From assembly GCF_030294945.1 (NCBI RefSeq), contig NZ_AP018448.1, forward strand, positions 4,092,001-4,156,000: 64,000 bases of DNA, given 5' to 3'. Source of the DNA: Streptomyces graminofaciens. Its GTDB lineage: Bacteria; Actinomycetota; Actinomycetes; Streptomycetales; Streptomycetaceae. The notes beneath the pieces were generated by a model that did not search any database, was not told the DNA's origin, and saw only the letters and a program-made list of their open reading frames with translations. Shown here piece after piece: positions 13,922 through 22,182 of this stretch. Made by a program: the position numbers and the translations under genes. Each line of letters begins with the position of its first letter. Within the stretch, counting starts at the first letter, position 1.

Positions 13922-14383
13922 ATGCAGCTCTCCGCCTCGCCGTACGAAGAACGCCTCACCGCTCCCCGCACCTGGTGGCTCGTGTGTTTCCTGGTCGGGG
14001 TGTCCATGGCCCTGATCCTGCTGCCGTTCGGCACGCTGCCCCTGCTGGCCGGCCTGGCCGGTGGCACCGCGGCCGCGGCGGTCGCGGCCAGCTCGTACGG
14101 CTCGGTCCGTATCCGCGTGGTCGGCGACGCCCTGGTGGCAGGCGAAGCGAAGATCCCGGTGAGCGCCTTGGGAGAGCCCGAGATCCTCGTGCCGGAGGAG
14201 GCCCGCGCCTGGCGCACCTACAAAGCCGACGCCCGCGCTTTCATGCTCCTGCGCGCCTACATCCCCACGGCCATCCGTATCCCGGTGACCGACCCGGCGG
14301 ACCCGACGCCGTACCTGTACCTGTCGACGAGGGAGCCGGAGCGTCTGGCGGCGGCGCTGGAGGCGGCGCGCACGACGGCGTAG
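13922..14383 (+). CDS. DUF3093 family membrane protein
   Basis: The protein has 153 residues. Two adjacent hydrophobic helices (about 18-36 and 38-58) are followed by a small beta-rich cytoplasmic domain (IRVVGDALVAGEAKIPVSAL, then AYIPTAIRIPVTDP, YLYLSTREPERLAAAL). It matches DUF3093, an actinobacterial family resembling membrane PH-like domains. It is divergent from the thioesterase operon. Confidence 0.88.
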   Translation: MQLSASPYEERLTAPRTWWLVCFLVGVSMALILLPFGTLPLLAGLAGGTAAAAVAASSYGSVRIRVVGDALVAGEAKIPVSALGEPEILVPEEARAWRTYKADARAFMLLRAYIPTAIRIPVTDPADPTPYLYLSTREPERLAAALEAARTTA

Positions 14384-14524
14384 CGCGGCGGCGGGCGGCC
14401 GTGACGGCAGGTCCGGTGCCCCCGGCGGCCTTGGGACCGCTCGCGCGGCGGCGTGGTTTCTCGCCCGATTCTTACCGTCGGCGCCCGATGATTCGCGCCT
14501 TCGACGGCGGCCCGATCGGCCTTC

Positions 14525-15487
14525 TCAGCCCTCGCCCAGTTCCTTCGGCTGTTCCCGGGGGCGGAGGGCGTCCGGCTGTTTGTCCAGCGGCGGCAGCTCC
14601 GGCAGCGCGTCCCACGGCACCTGTAGACGTCTCAGGTCCTTGCGGATGCGCTGTGCGAGGCGTGTGGTGTCGCGGCGGTTCATGAACGCTCCGACCGCGG
14701 CCCCGACCATGAACGGAATCAGGTTCGGCAGATTGCGCACCATACGTTTCATGATCTGCTGGCGCAGCTCACGCCTCATCTGGCCACCGAGCGCCGCGTT
14801 GATCGTCGACGGTTTGGTCACCTCGACCCCGCGCTCACCGGACCAGGAGTTCAGATAGGCGGTACTGCGCTCCCACAGATTCCCCGGCGGCCGCACCCCG
14901 TACACCTCGTGCAGCTCGGCGATCAGCTTGAGCTCGATCGAGGCGACACCGGTGATCTCGGCGGCCAGCTCGGCCGGCATGGCCGGTGGTGTCGGCAGCA
15001 TGGCGGCGGCGCCGATCCCGGCGCCGACCGTGGAAGAGGCGTTCGCGGCCCCCGCGACGAGCTTGTCCGCGATCTCCTCTGGCCCGAGACCCGGGAACTG
15101 CCGACGGAGCGTCGCGAGGTCCCGTACGGGGATCCGCGGGGCCATCTCGATGATCCGGTCTGCGACATACGTCAGACCGGCCTTGGCCCGGACCCCGCCT
15201 TTGCGGGCTCCGACCCTGAAGCCCTCCTTGAGGCCCTCCTTGAGGCCGTCCAGGACGACGGCACCGTGCCGCCGGGAGACGGGCGCCGGAGTGTCCACCG
15301 GAATGGGCAGGCGTCCCCGCTCATCCGTGGCACCCCCCGACGCCTCGCCGGACGCACCTTCGAGCGAGGCCGCTCCCTGATCGGAGGAGCCCCGCTCGTC
15401 GTCACGCAGGCCGTCGGAGCCGCCATGCGGCTCCAGGTCCGCCCCCTTTCGGAAGCGGCGCTTCCAAGGAGGGGTCGAGCCAGTCAC
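14525..15487 (-). CDS. EcsC-like family protein
   Basis: The protein has 320 residues. An unstructured, acidic N-terminal 70 residues or so precede a helical domain with VGAGIGAAAMLPTPPAMPAEL and AAEITGVASIELKLIAELHEVYG, the pattern of EcsC-like proteins. PNLIPFMVGAAVGAFMNRRDT near the C-terminus is a hydrophobic helix, suggesting membrane association. Function is unknown. It is followed by no obvious hairpin and is separated from the DUF4193 gene by 13 bp, so they may be co-transcribed. Confidence 0.75.
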   Translation of the reverse strand: MTGSTPPWKRRFRKGADLEPHGGSDGLRDDERGSSDQGAASLEGASGEASGGATDERGRLPIPVDTPAPVSRRHGAVVLDGLKEGLKEGFRVGARKGGVRAKAGLTYVADRIIEMAPRIPVRDLATLRRQFPGLGPEEIADKLVAGAANASSTVGAGIGAAAMLPTPPAMPAELAAEITGVASIELKLIAELHEVYGVRPPGNLWERSTAYLNSWSGERGVEVTKPSTINAALGGQMRRELRQQIMKRMVRNLPNLIPFMVGAAVGAFMNRRDTTRLAQRIRKDLRRLQVPWDALPELPPLDKQPDALRPREQPKELGEG

Positions 15488-15500
15488 GGCCGACCCTGCC

Positions 15501-15797
15501 TCAGTCGCAGTCGCGGCAGATCGGCTGACCGTTCTTCTCGCGGGCCAGCTGGCTGCGGTGGTGCACCAGGAAGCAGCTCATGCAGGTGAACTCGTCCTGC
15601 TGCTTGGGCAGCACTCGGACGGCCAGCTCCTCGTTCGAGAGGTCGGCGCCCGGCAGTTCCAGGCCCTCTGCGGCCTCGAACTCGTCGACGTCCACCGAAG
15701 AGGTCGACTTGTCGTTCCGCCTGGCTTTGAGTTCTTCCAGGCTGTCCGAGTCGACGTCGTCGTCGGTCTTGCGTGGGGTGTCGTAATCCGTTGCCAT
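15501..15797 (-). CDS. DUF4193 family zinc-ribbon-like small acidic protein
   Basis: The protein has 98 residues and starts MATDYDTPRKTDDDVDSDSL after a strong GGGGGAG ribosome site. The C-terminus holds CMSCFLVHHRSQL and CRDCD, four cysteines in a zinc-ribbon arrangement. It matches DUF4193, an actinobacterial family of unknown function. Some relatives interact with RNA polymerase, but the present sequence cannot decide that. Confidence 0.9.
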   Translation of the reverse strand: MATDYDTPRKTDDDVDSDSLEELKARRNDKSTSSVDVDEFEAAEGLELPGADLSNEELAVRVLPKQQDEFTCMSCFLVHHRSQLAREKNGQPICRDCD

Positions 15798-16199
15798 GTC
15801 GCTCTCCCCCTCTGGGTGTCTGCGGTGTCTCAGCGCACGTAACGCGTGAGAGGCCGGACTTGTGCCCGACCTGAGGCGGAGATTTTGCCTCACATCAAGG
15901 TCTGTTACTCAATCGACACCCAACCGCACTCCTCAAGAGTGATCGGCATGGATGGCGAACGGGACCGTACACGGTCCGATGCCGCACTTCAAAGGCGTCT
16001 CAGCATGTACTTCCCGTGATCTCAACCCCCGAAAACCCGGATTTTCCCGGCTTTCCGACGGTCTCATGATCACTGAGAGTATATGGCCGGAAATTCGCCC
16101 TTGTGATCGATCACACATCGATCGCGCACGACCATTTAAAGCAGGCGCCCGGAGAATTCCGCGCAAAGCGAACACGTCCCATTGCCGGGCGCCATGGTC
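15798..16199. other. Promoter-bearing gap between DUF4193 and cutS
   Basis: There is no gene. The sequence is relatively AT-rich. It must hold the promoter of the DUF4193 gene and the end of the cutRS transcript. It also contains the palindrome listed at 16102-16115. No clear intrinsic terminator was found. Confidence 0.5.
16102..16115. promoter_or_regulatory. Perfect 14-bp palindrome TGTGATCGATCACA
   Basis: The half-sites TGTGA and TCACA are those of CRP/FNR-family operators, but the spacer is 4 bp instead of 6. It lies 85 bp beyond the end of cutS and about 305 bp upstream of the DUF4193 start. The binding protein is uncertain. Confidence 0.35.
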
Positions 16200-17438
16200 T
16201 CAGACAGGTAGGGTCACGCGCATCACGAGCCCGCCTCCCTCACGCGGCTGAGCGGCGATATGACCGCCGTGGGCGCGCGCCACGGACCGGACGATGGACA
16301 GGCCGAGGCCCACACCCTTGTCGCTGCCCGTGCGCTCCGTACGCAGCCGCCGGAACGGCTCGAAGAGGTTGTCGATCTCGTACGCGGGGACCACGGGCCC
16401 CGTGTTCGTGACCACCAGGACCGCCCGGCCGTGCTGCAGCTCCGTCGTCACCTCGACCCAGCCGCCCTCCGCCACGTTGTACCGCACGGCGTTCTGGACG
16501 AGGTTCAGCGCGATGCGCTCCAGCAGTACGCCGTTGCCCTGGACGACCGCCGGGGCGTGCTCACCGCGGATCTCCACGCCCTTGGCGTCCGCCTCGGTGC
16601 GCACCTGGTCGATGGCCTGGGAGGCGACCTCGGCGAGGTCCACGGGCTTGCGCTCGACGATCTGGTTGTCGCTGCGGGCGAGCAGCAGCAGGCCCTCCAC
16701 GAGCTGTTCGCTGCGCTCGTTGGTGGCCAGCAGCGTCCTGCCGAGCTGCTGGAGCTCCGTGGGCGCGTGCGGGTCCGACAGATGCACCTCGAGCAGTGTG
16801 CGGTTGATCGCGAGCGGTGTGCGCAGTTCGTGCGAGGCGTTCCCGACGAATCTCTGCTGGGCCGTGAAGGCCCGTTGGAGCCGTTCCAGCATGTCGTCGA
16901 AGGTGTCCGCCAGTTCCTTCAGCTCGTCGTCCGGACCGTCCAGCTCGATCCGGCGGGACAGGTCCGAGCCGGCCACCGCGCGCGCGGTGCGGGTGATCCG
17001 GCCGAGCGGCGCGAGCACCCGGCCCGCCATCGCGTAGCCGAAGGCGAACGCGATCACGGCGAGGCCGAGCAGGGCCAGCAGCGAGCGGCTGAGCAGCGTG
17101 TCCAGGGCCTGCTGGCGCTCGATGGCGTCACACTGTTTGAGCACCGAGTTGATCTCGCTGTCAGGCACCGTGTTCACGGCAGGGCAGGTCGAACTGGTGA
17201 TGTCGAGATTGGCCCCGGTCACTTGGAAGGACGGGCCGCCGCCCTCGTGGAGCGCCTGCGCCGCCAGCAGGTAGATGATCGACAGCAACAGGATCCCGGC
17301 GATCAGGAACATGCCGCCGTAGAGCAGCGTGAGCCTTATGCGGATGGTCGGGCGCAGCCACGGCAACGAGGTCTGCGGCCTCCTGGGGTCCCAGGTGGGT
17401 TTGGGAGGCGCCAGGGGCGGCGCGGGTGTCGTCGTCAC
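16200..17438 (-). CDS. cutS: CutS sensor histidine kinase
   Basis: The protein has 412 residues. Two transmembrane helices (about 40-60 and 117-137) flank a short extracellular loop carrying two cysteines (Cys85 and Cys103). HAMP, DHp (ASHELRTPLA, phospho-acceptor His203) and HATPase domains (NLVQNAVRYN, GLGLSIVRSVARAHGG) follow. CutRS is the conserved Streptomyces system linked to secretion stress. The paired extracellular cysteines fit a sensor of disulfide or redox state outside the membrane. The gene starts 5 bp after cutR ends and shares its transcript. Confidence 0.93.
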   Translation of the reverse strand: MTTTPAPPLAPPKPTWDPRRPQTSLPWLRPTIRIRLTLLYGGMFLIAGILLLSIIYLLAAQALHEGGGPSFQVTGANLDITSSTCPAVNTVPDSEINSVLKQCDAIERQQALDTLLSRSLLALLGLAVIAFAFGYAMAGRVLAPLGRITRTARAVAGSDLSRRIELDGPDDELKELADTFDDMLERLQRAFTAQQRFVGNASHELRTPLAINRTLLEVHLSDPHAPTELQQLGRTLLATNERSEQLVEGLLLLARSDNQIVERKPVDLAEVASQAIDQVRTEADAKGVEIRGEHAPAVVQGNGVLLERIALNLVQNAVRYNVAEGGWVEVTTELQHGRAVLVVTNTGPVVPAYEIDNLFEPFRRLRTERTGSDKGVGLGLSIVRSVARAHGGHIAAQPREGGGLVMRVTLPV

Positions 17439-17443
17439 GGGGA

Positions 17444-18097
17444 TCAGATCCGGTAGCCGGAGCCGGGCACGGTGACGATGACCGGCGGCTCACCGAGCTT
17501 GCGGCGCAGCGTCATGACCGTCACGCGCACGACGTTGGTGAACGGGTCGGTGTTCTCGTCCCAGGCCTTTTCCAGCAGCTGCTCGGCGGAGACCACCGCT
17601 CCCTCGCTGCGCATGAGCACCTCCAGAACGGCGAACTCCTTGGGCGCGAGCTGGACCTCCTTGCCGTCGCGGAACACCTCTCGGCGGTTGGGGTCGAGCT
17701 TGATGCCGGCGCGCTCCAGGACGGGCGGCAGCGGCACGCTCGTACGCCGTCCGAGGGCGCGCACGCGTGCGATCAGCTCGCTGAACGCGAACGGTTTGGG
17801 CAGGTAGTCGTCGGCGCCGATCTCCAGGCCCTCGACGCGGTCGCTGACGTCGCCGGAGGCGGTGAGCATCAGCACGCGCGTGGGCATTCCCAGCTCGACG
17901 ACCCGGCGGCAGACGTCGTCGCCGTGCACGAGCGGGAGGTCTCGGTCGAGGACGACCACGTCGTAGTCGTTGACGCCGATGCGCTCCAGGGCGGCCGCGC
18001 CGTCGTACACGACGTCGACGGCCATGGCCTCCCGGCGGAGTCCCGTGGCCACCGCATCCGCGAGCAGCTGCTCGTCCTCGACGACGAGTACGCGCAC
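17444..18097 (-). CDS. cutR: CutR response regulator
   Basis: The protein has 217 residues, the expected CutR length. The receiver domain has acidic pocket Asp8, phospho-acceptor Asp51 (VVLDRDLP) and the conserved Lys in YLPKPFAF. The OmpR/PhoB winged helix follows (LAPKEFAVLEVLMRSEGAVV, TNVVRVTVMTLRRKLG). The GTG at 18097 follows GGAAGGACA. A small hairpin (18130-18147) lies in the presumed 5' leader. It partners CutS. Confidence 0.95.
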   Translation of the reverse strand: MRVLVVEDEQLLADAVATGLRREAMAVDVVYDGAAALERIGVNDYDVVVLDRDLPLVHGDDVCRRVVELGMPTRVLMLTASGDVSDRVEGLEIGADDYLPKPFAFSELIARVRALGRRTSVPLPPVLERAGIKLDPNRREVFRDGKEVQLAPKEFAVLEVLMRSEGAVVSAEQLLEKAWDENTDPFTNVVRVTVMTLRRKLGEPPVIVTVPGSGYRI

Positions 18098-18524
18098 GTC
18101 GCTTGTCCTTCCTCTGGCCAACCCGCGCAGCGCGCCTTCAGGCGCGCACGGGCAGGGGTACGTGGGTGTGTGACCTCCATCCTGCCCTTTTCGGCCATAA
18201 GTCGGCGGTAAGGCGGCTGCGGGCCCTCCGGTGCGCGGGCAGGGTCGGAGGCGGGAGCCGGGAATGCGTGTTTTTTTCGTCCGGTTGAGGTTTCCACGAA
18301 AGAAAGCGGGGGGAGGACGGCTTTACACCCCGCGATCACCCTCTGCTTGTGCCGTACCACCATGCGGCACGCAGCGATCCGCTTTCCGCAGAGCGGGTGT
18401 GGGAGTCCGGCGCCGTCGCCGCCCAGGCTGGGCAGCGCTGGGCACCCGCATGAGACGTGATCGCCCCTTCCGAACGGCACACCCCCGTGCCACCGACCCA
18501 CGACCCAGGACGAGGGGGCGCAGC
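18098..18524. other. Divergent promoter gap
   Basis: The gap is 427 bp between cutR and the small + strand gene. It holds a GCGCGCC-TTCA-GGCGCGC hairpin (18130-18147) in the cutR leader. No additional coding frame was convincing. Confidence 0.45.
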
Positions 18525-18698
18525 ATGGACGCATTCACCGCAGGACTTCTGCAGCGCATAAGGGCGACCGAGTCCGACCTGACACGGGCTCGTGACGAGG
18601 GCGACGACTTCCTCGCGGAGGTGGAGCAGGCCGAGCTCGACGACCTGCACCGCCTCGCCGCCGATCACGGTGTGGAGGTCGGCGCGTACAGCGTCTGA
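18525..18698 (+). CDS. Small conserved helical protein (57 aa)
   Basis: An ATG preceded by CGAGGGGGCG opens a 57-codon frame: MDAFTAGLLQRIRATESDL, then TRARDEGDDFLAEVEQAELD and DLHRLAADHGVEV. It is predominantly alpha-helical and acidic and lacks membrane segments. Similar small proteins occur at this chromosomal position in Streptomyces, from memory. The function is unknown. A strong terminator follows. Confidence 0.75.
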   Translation: MDAFTAGLLQRIRATESDLTRARDEGDDFLAEVEQAELDDLHRLAADHGVEVGAYSV

Positions 18699-18714
18699 TT
18701 AAGAACCCGTACGG

Positions 18715-18750
18715 CAGTGGGGCCCCGGCGATCCGGCCGGGGCCCCACTG
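18715..18750. terminator. Bidirectional terminator between convergent genes
   Basis: CAGTGGGGCCCCGGC (18715-18729) pairs perfectly with its complement at 18736-18750 across a 6-nt loop, 16 bp after the small gene and 26 bp after the inositol-phosphatase-like gene on the other strand. Confidence 0.88.
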
Positions 18751-18776
18751 TGTTGTCCACGCGGTCGCGCGTGGTG

Positions 18777-19595
18777 TCAGTCGTGCCAGGCGCCCAGCTC
18801 GTCCAGGCGGCTCTGGAGGACCTCGAAGAGGCCGGGCGGGGCCGCGACCGTCAGATCGGGTGAGAGGGGCTCTGACGGGCGTCCACCGGTCAGGGCGCCC
18901 GCTTCCCGGGCGATGAGGTCGCCCGCCGCGTAGTCCCAGGGGTTGAGCCCGCGCTCGTAGTACGCGTCCAGACGGCCCAGGGCCACGTCGCACAGGTCGA
19001 TCGCGGCCGAGCCGCCACGGCGGATGTCGCGCACGTGGGGGATCAGCGCGCGGACCACGTCGGCCTGGCGGGCGCGGCGCTCGGCGCGATAGCCGAAGCC
19101 CGTGCCGACCAGGGCCAGCTCCAGGTCGGGGGCGGGGCGTACGCGCGCGGGGTGGTCGTTGACGTACGCGCCCTCACCGAGGACGGCCCGGTAGGTTTCG
19201 CCGCGCATCGGGGCGTAAACGACGCCGACGACCGTCTCGCCGTCCACCCGGACCGCGATGGAGACGGCCCAACTGGGCAGGCCGTACAGGTAGTTGACCG
19301 TGCCGTCGAGGGGGTCGATCACCCACTGGACACCGCTGGTGCCCTCGACGCTCGCGCCCTCCTCGCCGAGCACGCCGTCGTCCGGGCGGCGCTCGGCCAG
19401 CAGACCGGTGATCAGCTTCTCGGAGGCGATGTCCATCTCGGTGACGACGTCGACCGCGCTGGACTTGGTGGCGGCCACACCGAGGTCCTCAGGCCGGCCG
19501 TCGCGCAGGAAGGCTCCCGCGCGATGGGCGGCGTCGAGGGCGATCTCCAGCAGTTCGGCCTTCAGGCCGCCCGGCTGCTCCGGCTTGTCGGTCAC
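18777..19595 (-). CDS. Inositol monophosphatase family protein
   Basis: The protein has 272 residues. Metal-binding motifs of the lithium-sensitive phosphatase superfamily are complete: GEEGASVEG (Glu), WVIDPLDGTVNYLYG (the DPxDGT motif) and NPWDYAAGDLIAREAGA near the C-terminus. It dephosphorylates inositol phosphate or a related sugar or nucleotide phosphate. GTG 19595 has GAGGAG upstream. It lies 8 bp after the ferrochelatase gene on the same strand, and the two are probably co-transcribed. Confidence 0.92.
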   Translation of the reverse strand: MTDKPEQPGGLKAELLEIALDAAHRAGAFLRDGRPEDLGVAATKSSAVDVVTEMDIASEKLITGLLAERRPDDGVLGEEGASVEGTSGVQWVIDPLDGTVNYLYGLPSWAVSIAVRVDGETVVGVVYAPMRGETYRAVLGEGAYVNDHPARVRPAPDLELALVGTGFGYRAERRARQADVVRALIPHVRDIRRGGSAAIDLCDVALGRLDAYYERGLNPWDYAAGDLIAREAGALTGGRPSEPLSPDLTVAAPPGLFEVLQSRLDELGAWHD

Positions 19596-19603
19596 GGTGC
19601 TCC

Positions 19604-20746
19604 TCACGCGTACGGACTGTCGACGCCCGCGGCGGCGGGCTGTGGGGCGCGGGCCGGGCAGCAGCCGACCGGGCACAGGTTGTGGCTCGCGCCGAGCGCG
19701 CCGAGGGCGCAGGGCGCGACGGACTCGCCCCGCTCGGTCGCGGCACGCTCCAGGACGAGGTCGCGGATCGCGGCGGCGAACCGGGGGTCGGCGCCCACGG
19801 TGGCCGAGCGGCGCACCGGCAGGCCCAGCTCCTCGCCCTTCGCCCTGGCCTCGGTGTCGAGGTCGTACAGGACCTCCATGTGGTCCGAGACGAAGCCGAT
19901 GGGCGCCATCACGACGGCCGGGGCCCCGGCGCCGTGCAACTCCTCCAGGTGGTCGCAGATGTCCGGCTCCAGCCACGGGATGTGCGGGGCCCCGGAGCGG
20001 GACTGGTAGACGAGCTGCCAGGGGTGCTCGACGCCGGTCCGCTCGCGCACGGCCTCGACGACGAGTTTCGAGACGTCCAGGTGCTCCTCGACGTACGCGC
20101 CGCCGTCCCCGTGGTCCTCGACCGGGCCGGAGGTGTCCGCGGACGCGTTCGGGATCGAGTGGGTACAGAAGGCGATGTGCGCGCCGTCACGGACGTCCTC
20201 GGGGAGGTCGGCGAGGGACTCCAGGACGCCGTCGATCATGGGCTCAAGGAAGCCGGGGTGGTTGAAGTAGTGCCGGATCTTGTCGATCCTCGGCAGCTCC
20301 AGGCCCTCGGCCTCCAGGGCGGCGAGCGAGTCGGCCAGGTTCTCGCGGTACTGGCGGCAGCCCGAGTACGAGGCGTACGCGCTGGTGGCGAGGACCAGGA
20401 TGCGGCGGCGCCCGTCGGCGACCATCTCGCGCAGGGTGTCGGTCAGATAGGGCGCCCAGTTGCGGTTGCCCCAGTAGACCGGCAGGTCCAGGCCGTGCTC
20501 GGCGAAGTCCTTGCGGAGGGCGTCGAGCAGGGCGCGGTTCTGGTCGTTGATGGGGCTGACCCCGCCGAACAGGAAGTAGTGCTGCCCGACTTCCTTGAGG
20601 CGTTCCTTGGGGATGCCGCGGCCCCGCGTCACGTTCTCCAGGAACGGAACCACGTCGTCCGGGCCCTCGGGACCGCCGAAGGAGAGCAGGAGCAGGGCGT
20701 CGTAGGGGGTGGCACCGTGGGGGGTGGCTTCGAGCGCGTCTCGCAT
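19604..20746 (-). CDS. cpfC: Ferrochelatase (coproporphyrin-type, CpfC/HemH)
   Basis: The protein has 380 residues from ATG 20746; the additional 19 codons upstream look non-coding. It inserts iron into a porphyrin; in actinobacteria the substrate is coproporphyrin III. Motifs: [19 protein letters not shown] at the N-terminus, FCTHSIP with the catalytic His, YQSRSG and a distal helix. Cysteines at SGC (about 130) and in [19 protein letters not shown] near the C-terminus match the ligands of the actinobacterial [2Fe-2S] cluster. A DmdR/IdeR-type iron box lies upstream of the start. Confidence 0.95.
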   Translation of the reverse strand: MRDALEATPHGATPYDALLLLSFGGPEGPDDVVPFLENVTRGRGIPKERLKEVGQHYFLFGGVSPINDQNRALLDALRKDFAEHGLDLPVYWGNRNWAPYLTDTLREMVADGRRRILVLATSAYASYSGCRQYRENLADSLAALEAEGLELPRIDKIRHYFNHPGFLEPMIDGVLESLADLPEDVRDGAHIAFCTHSIPNASADTSGPVEDHGDGGAYVEEHLDVSKLVVEAVRERTGVEHPWQLVYQSRSGAPHIPWLEPDICDHLEELHGAGAPAVVMAPIGFVSDHMEVLYDLDTEARAKGEELGLPVRRSATVGADPRFAAAIRDLVLERAATERGESVAPCALGALGASHNLCPVGCCPARAPQPAAAGVDSPYA

Positions 20747-20806
20747 GTCCTCGATCCTGCCACCCGGCGCCGACAGCCGGGATCCCGGCCCTCGTTCGAG
20801 CATGCA

Positions 20807-20825
20807 TTAGGTTTGCCTAACCCGT
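20807..20825. promoter_or_regulatory. Iron box (DmdR/IdeR-type operator)
   Basis: TTAGGTTTGCCTAACCCGT matches 14 of 19 positions of the actinobacterial iron box TTAGGTTAGGCTAACCTAA, with a complete TTAGGTT/CTAACC core. It lies 60 bp upstream of ferrochelatase on one side and 116 bp upstream of the MFS gene on the other, so either or both could be iron-regulated. Confidence 0.7.
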
Positions 20826-20940
20826 AAGCTGTATCAGCTCGCTTCGCGCCTTACAGAGGCTTGCCACACGCCTTGCGGAGACACGCGGGCACCCCTGCCG
20901 CAGCCCGTTCCTCCGCTTCCCGGACCCACCGGAGACCTTC

Positions 20941-22182
20941 GTGCCCAGCCCCTACACCGCCCTGTTCGCCGCTCCCGGCACCAAGGGCTTCACCGCCGCG
21001 GGCCTCCTCGGCCGGATGCCCCTGTCGATGATGGGCATCGGCGTGGTCACGATGATCTCCCAGCTCACCGGGCGGTACGGCCTCGCGGGCGCCCTGTCGG
21101 CGACCATCGCGCTCTCCGCCGCCGTGATCGGCCCGCAGATCTCGCGCCTGGTCGACCAGCACGGGCAGCGGCAGGTGCTGCGCCCCGCGACGCTCTTCGC
21201 CCTGGCCGCCGCCGCGGGCCTGCTGTTCGCCGCGCACTACGGGTGGCCGGACTGGGTGTTGTACATCTGCTCGGCCGGCATCGGCTGTGTGCCGAGCCTC
21301 GGCGCGATGACCCGCGCGCGCTGGGCGGCCCTGTACCGAGGCACCCCGCAACTGCACACCGCGTACTCCTTCGAGTCCGTGGTGGACGAGGTCTGCTTCA
21401 TCTTCGGGCCGATCTTCTCCATCGGGCTGTCGACCGCGTGGTTCCCGGAGGCCGGTCCACTGCTCGCCGCCTGCTTCCTCGCCGCGGGCGTCTTCTGGCT
21501 GACGGCCCAGCGCGCCACCGAGCCGGAGCCGCACCCGCGTGAGCATCACGACGAGGGTCGCTCGGCACTGCGCTCGCCCGGACTTCAGGTCTTGGTGGCC
21601 ACGTTCGTGGCGACCGGGGCGATCTTCGGAGCCGTCGACGTGGTCACCGTGGCCTTCGCGGACGAGCGGGGCCACAAGGCCGCCGCGAGCGTGGTCCTGG
21701 CGGTCTACGCGGCCGGTTCGTGTCTCGCGGGCATCGTCTTCGGGCTGTTGCGCTTCACCGGAGCCGCCGAGCTTCGCTGGCTGCTGGGTGTCTGCGGCAT
21801 GGCCGTGAGTATGATCCCACTCCTACTGGTCGGAAACTTGCCGTTTCTGGCCGTGGCGCTCTTCGTCGCGGGCCTGTCCATCGCACCCACGATGATCACG
21901 ACGATGTCCCTGATCGAAGAGCACGTACCACGCGCGCAACTGACCGAGGGCATGACCTGGGTGAGCACCGGGCTCGCGGTCGGGGTCGCGCTCGGCTCCT
22001 CCGCGTCCGGCTGGGTGATCGACACGGCCGGTGCGGACGCGGGGTACGGGGTTCCGGCGGTGTCCGGAGCCGTCGCGGTCACGGTCGGTTTCTTCGGGTA
22101 CCGCCGGCTGCGCAGGCCGGCTCCAAGGCGGGGAGGGCCCCATGAGCACCACAGTGATCGGGAAGAGCGGCACGTGGCGTAA
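20941..22182 (+). CDS. MFS transporter
   Basis: The protein has 413 residues and about 12 hydrophobic helices. The cytoplasmic loop typical of the superfamily appears as ISRLVDQHGQRQVL between helices 2 and 3. The long central loop is acidic and basic (ATEPEPHPREHHDEGRSALR). Substrate is unknown; the family includes siderophore and drug exporters. The GTG start follows GGAGA. Its divergence across an iron box from ferrochelatase suggests a possible role in siderophore or haem-precursor export, which is inference. The 3' end overlaps the next gene by 41 bp. Confidence 0.87.
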   Translation: MPSPYTALFAAPGTKGFTAAGLLGRMPLSMMGIGVVTMISQLTGRYGLAGALSATIALSAAVIGPQISRLVDQHGQRQVLRPATLFALAAAAGLLFAAHYGWPDWVLYICSAGIGCVPSLGAMTRARWAALYRGTPQLHTAYSFESVVDEVCFIFGPIFSIGLSTAWFPEAGPLLAACFLAAGVFWLTAQRATEPEPHPREHHDEGRSALRSPGLQVLVATFVATGAIFGAVDVVTVAFADERGHKAAASVVLAVYAAGSCLAGIVFGLLRFTGAAELRWLLGVCGMAVSMIPLLLVGNLPFLAVALFVAGLSIAPTMITTMSLIEEHVPRAQLTEGMTWVSTGLAVGVALGSSASGWVIDTAGADAGYGVPAVSGAVAVTVGFFGYRRLRRPAPRRGGPHEHHSDREERHVA

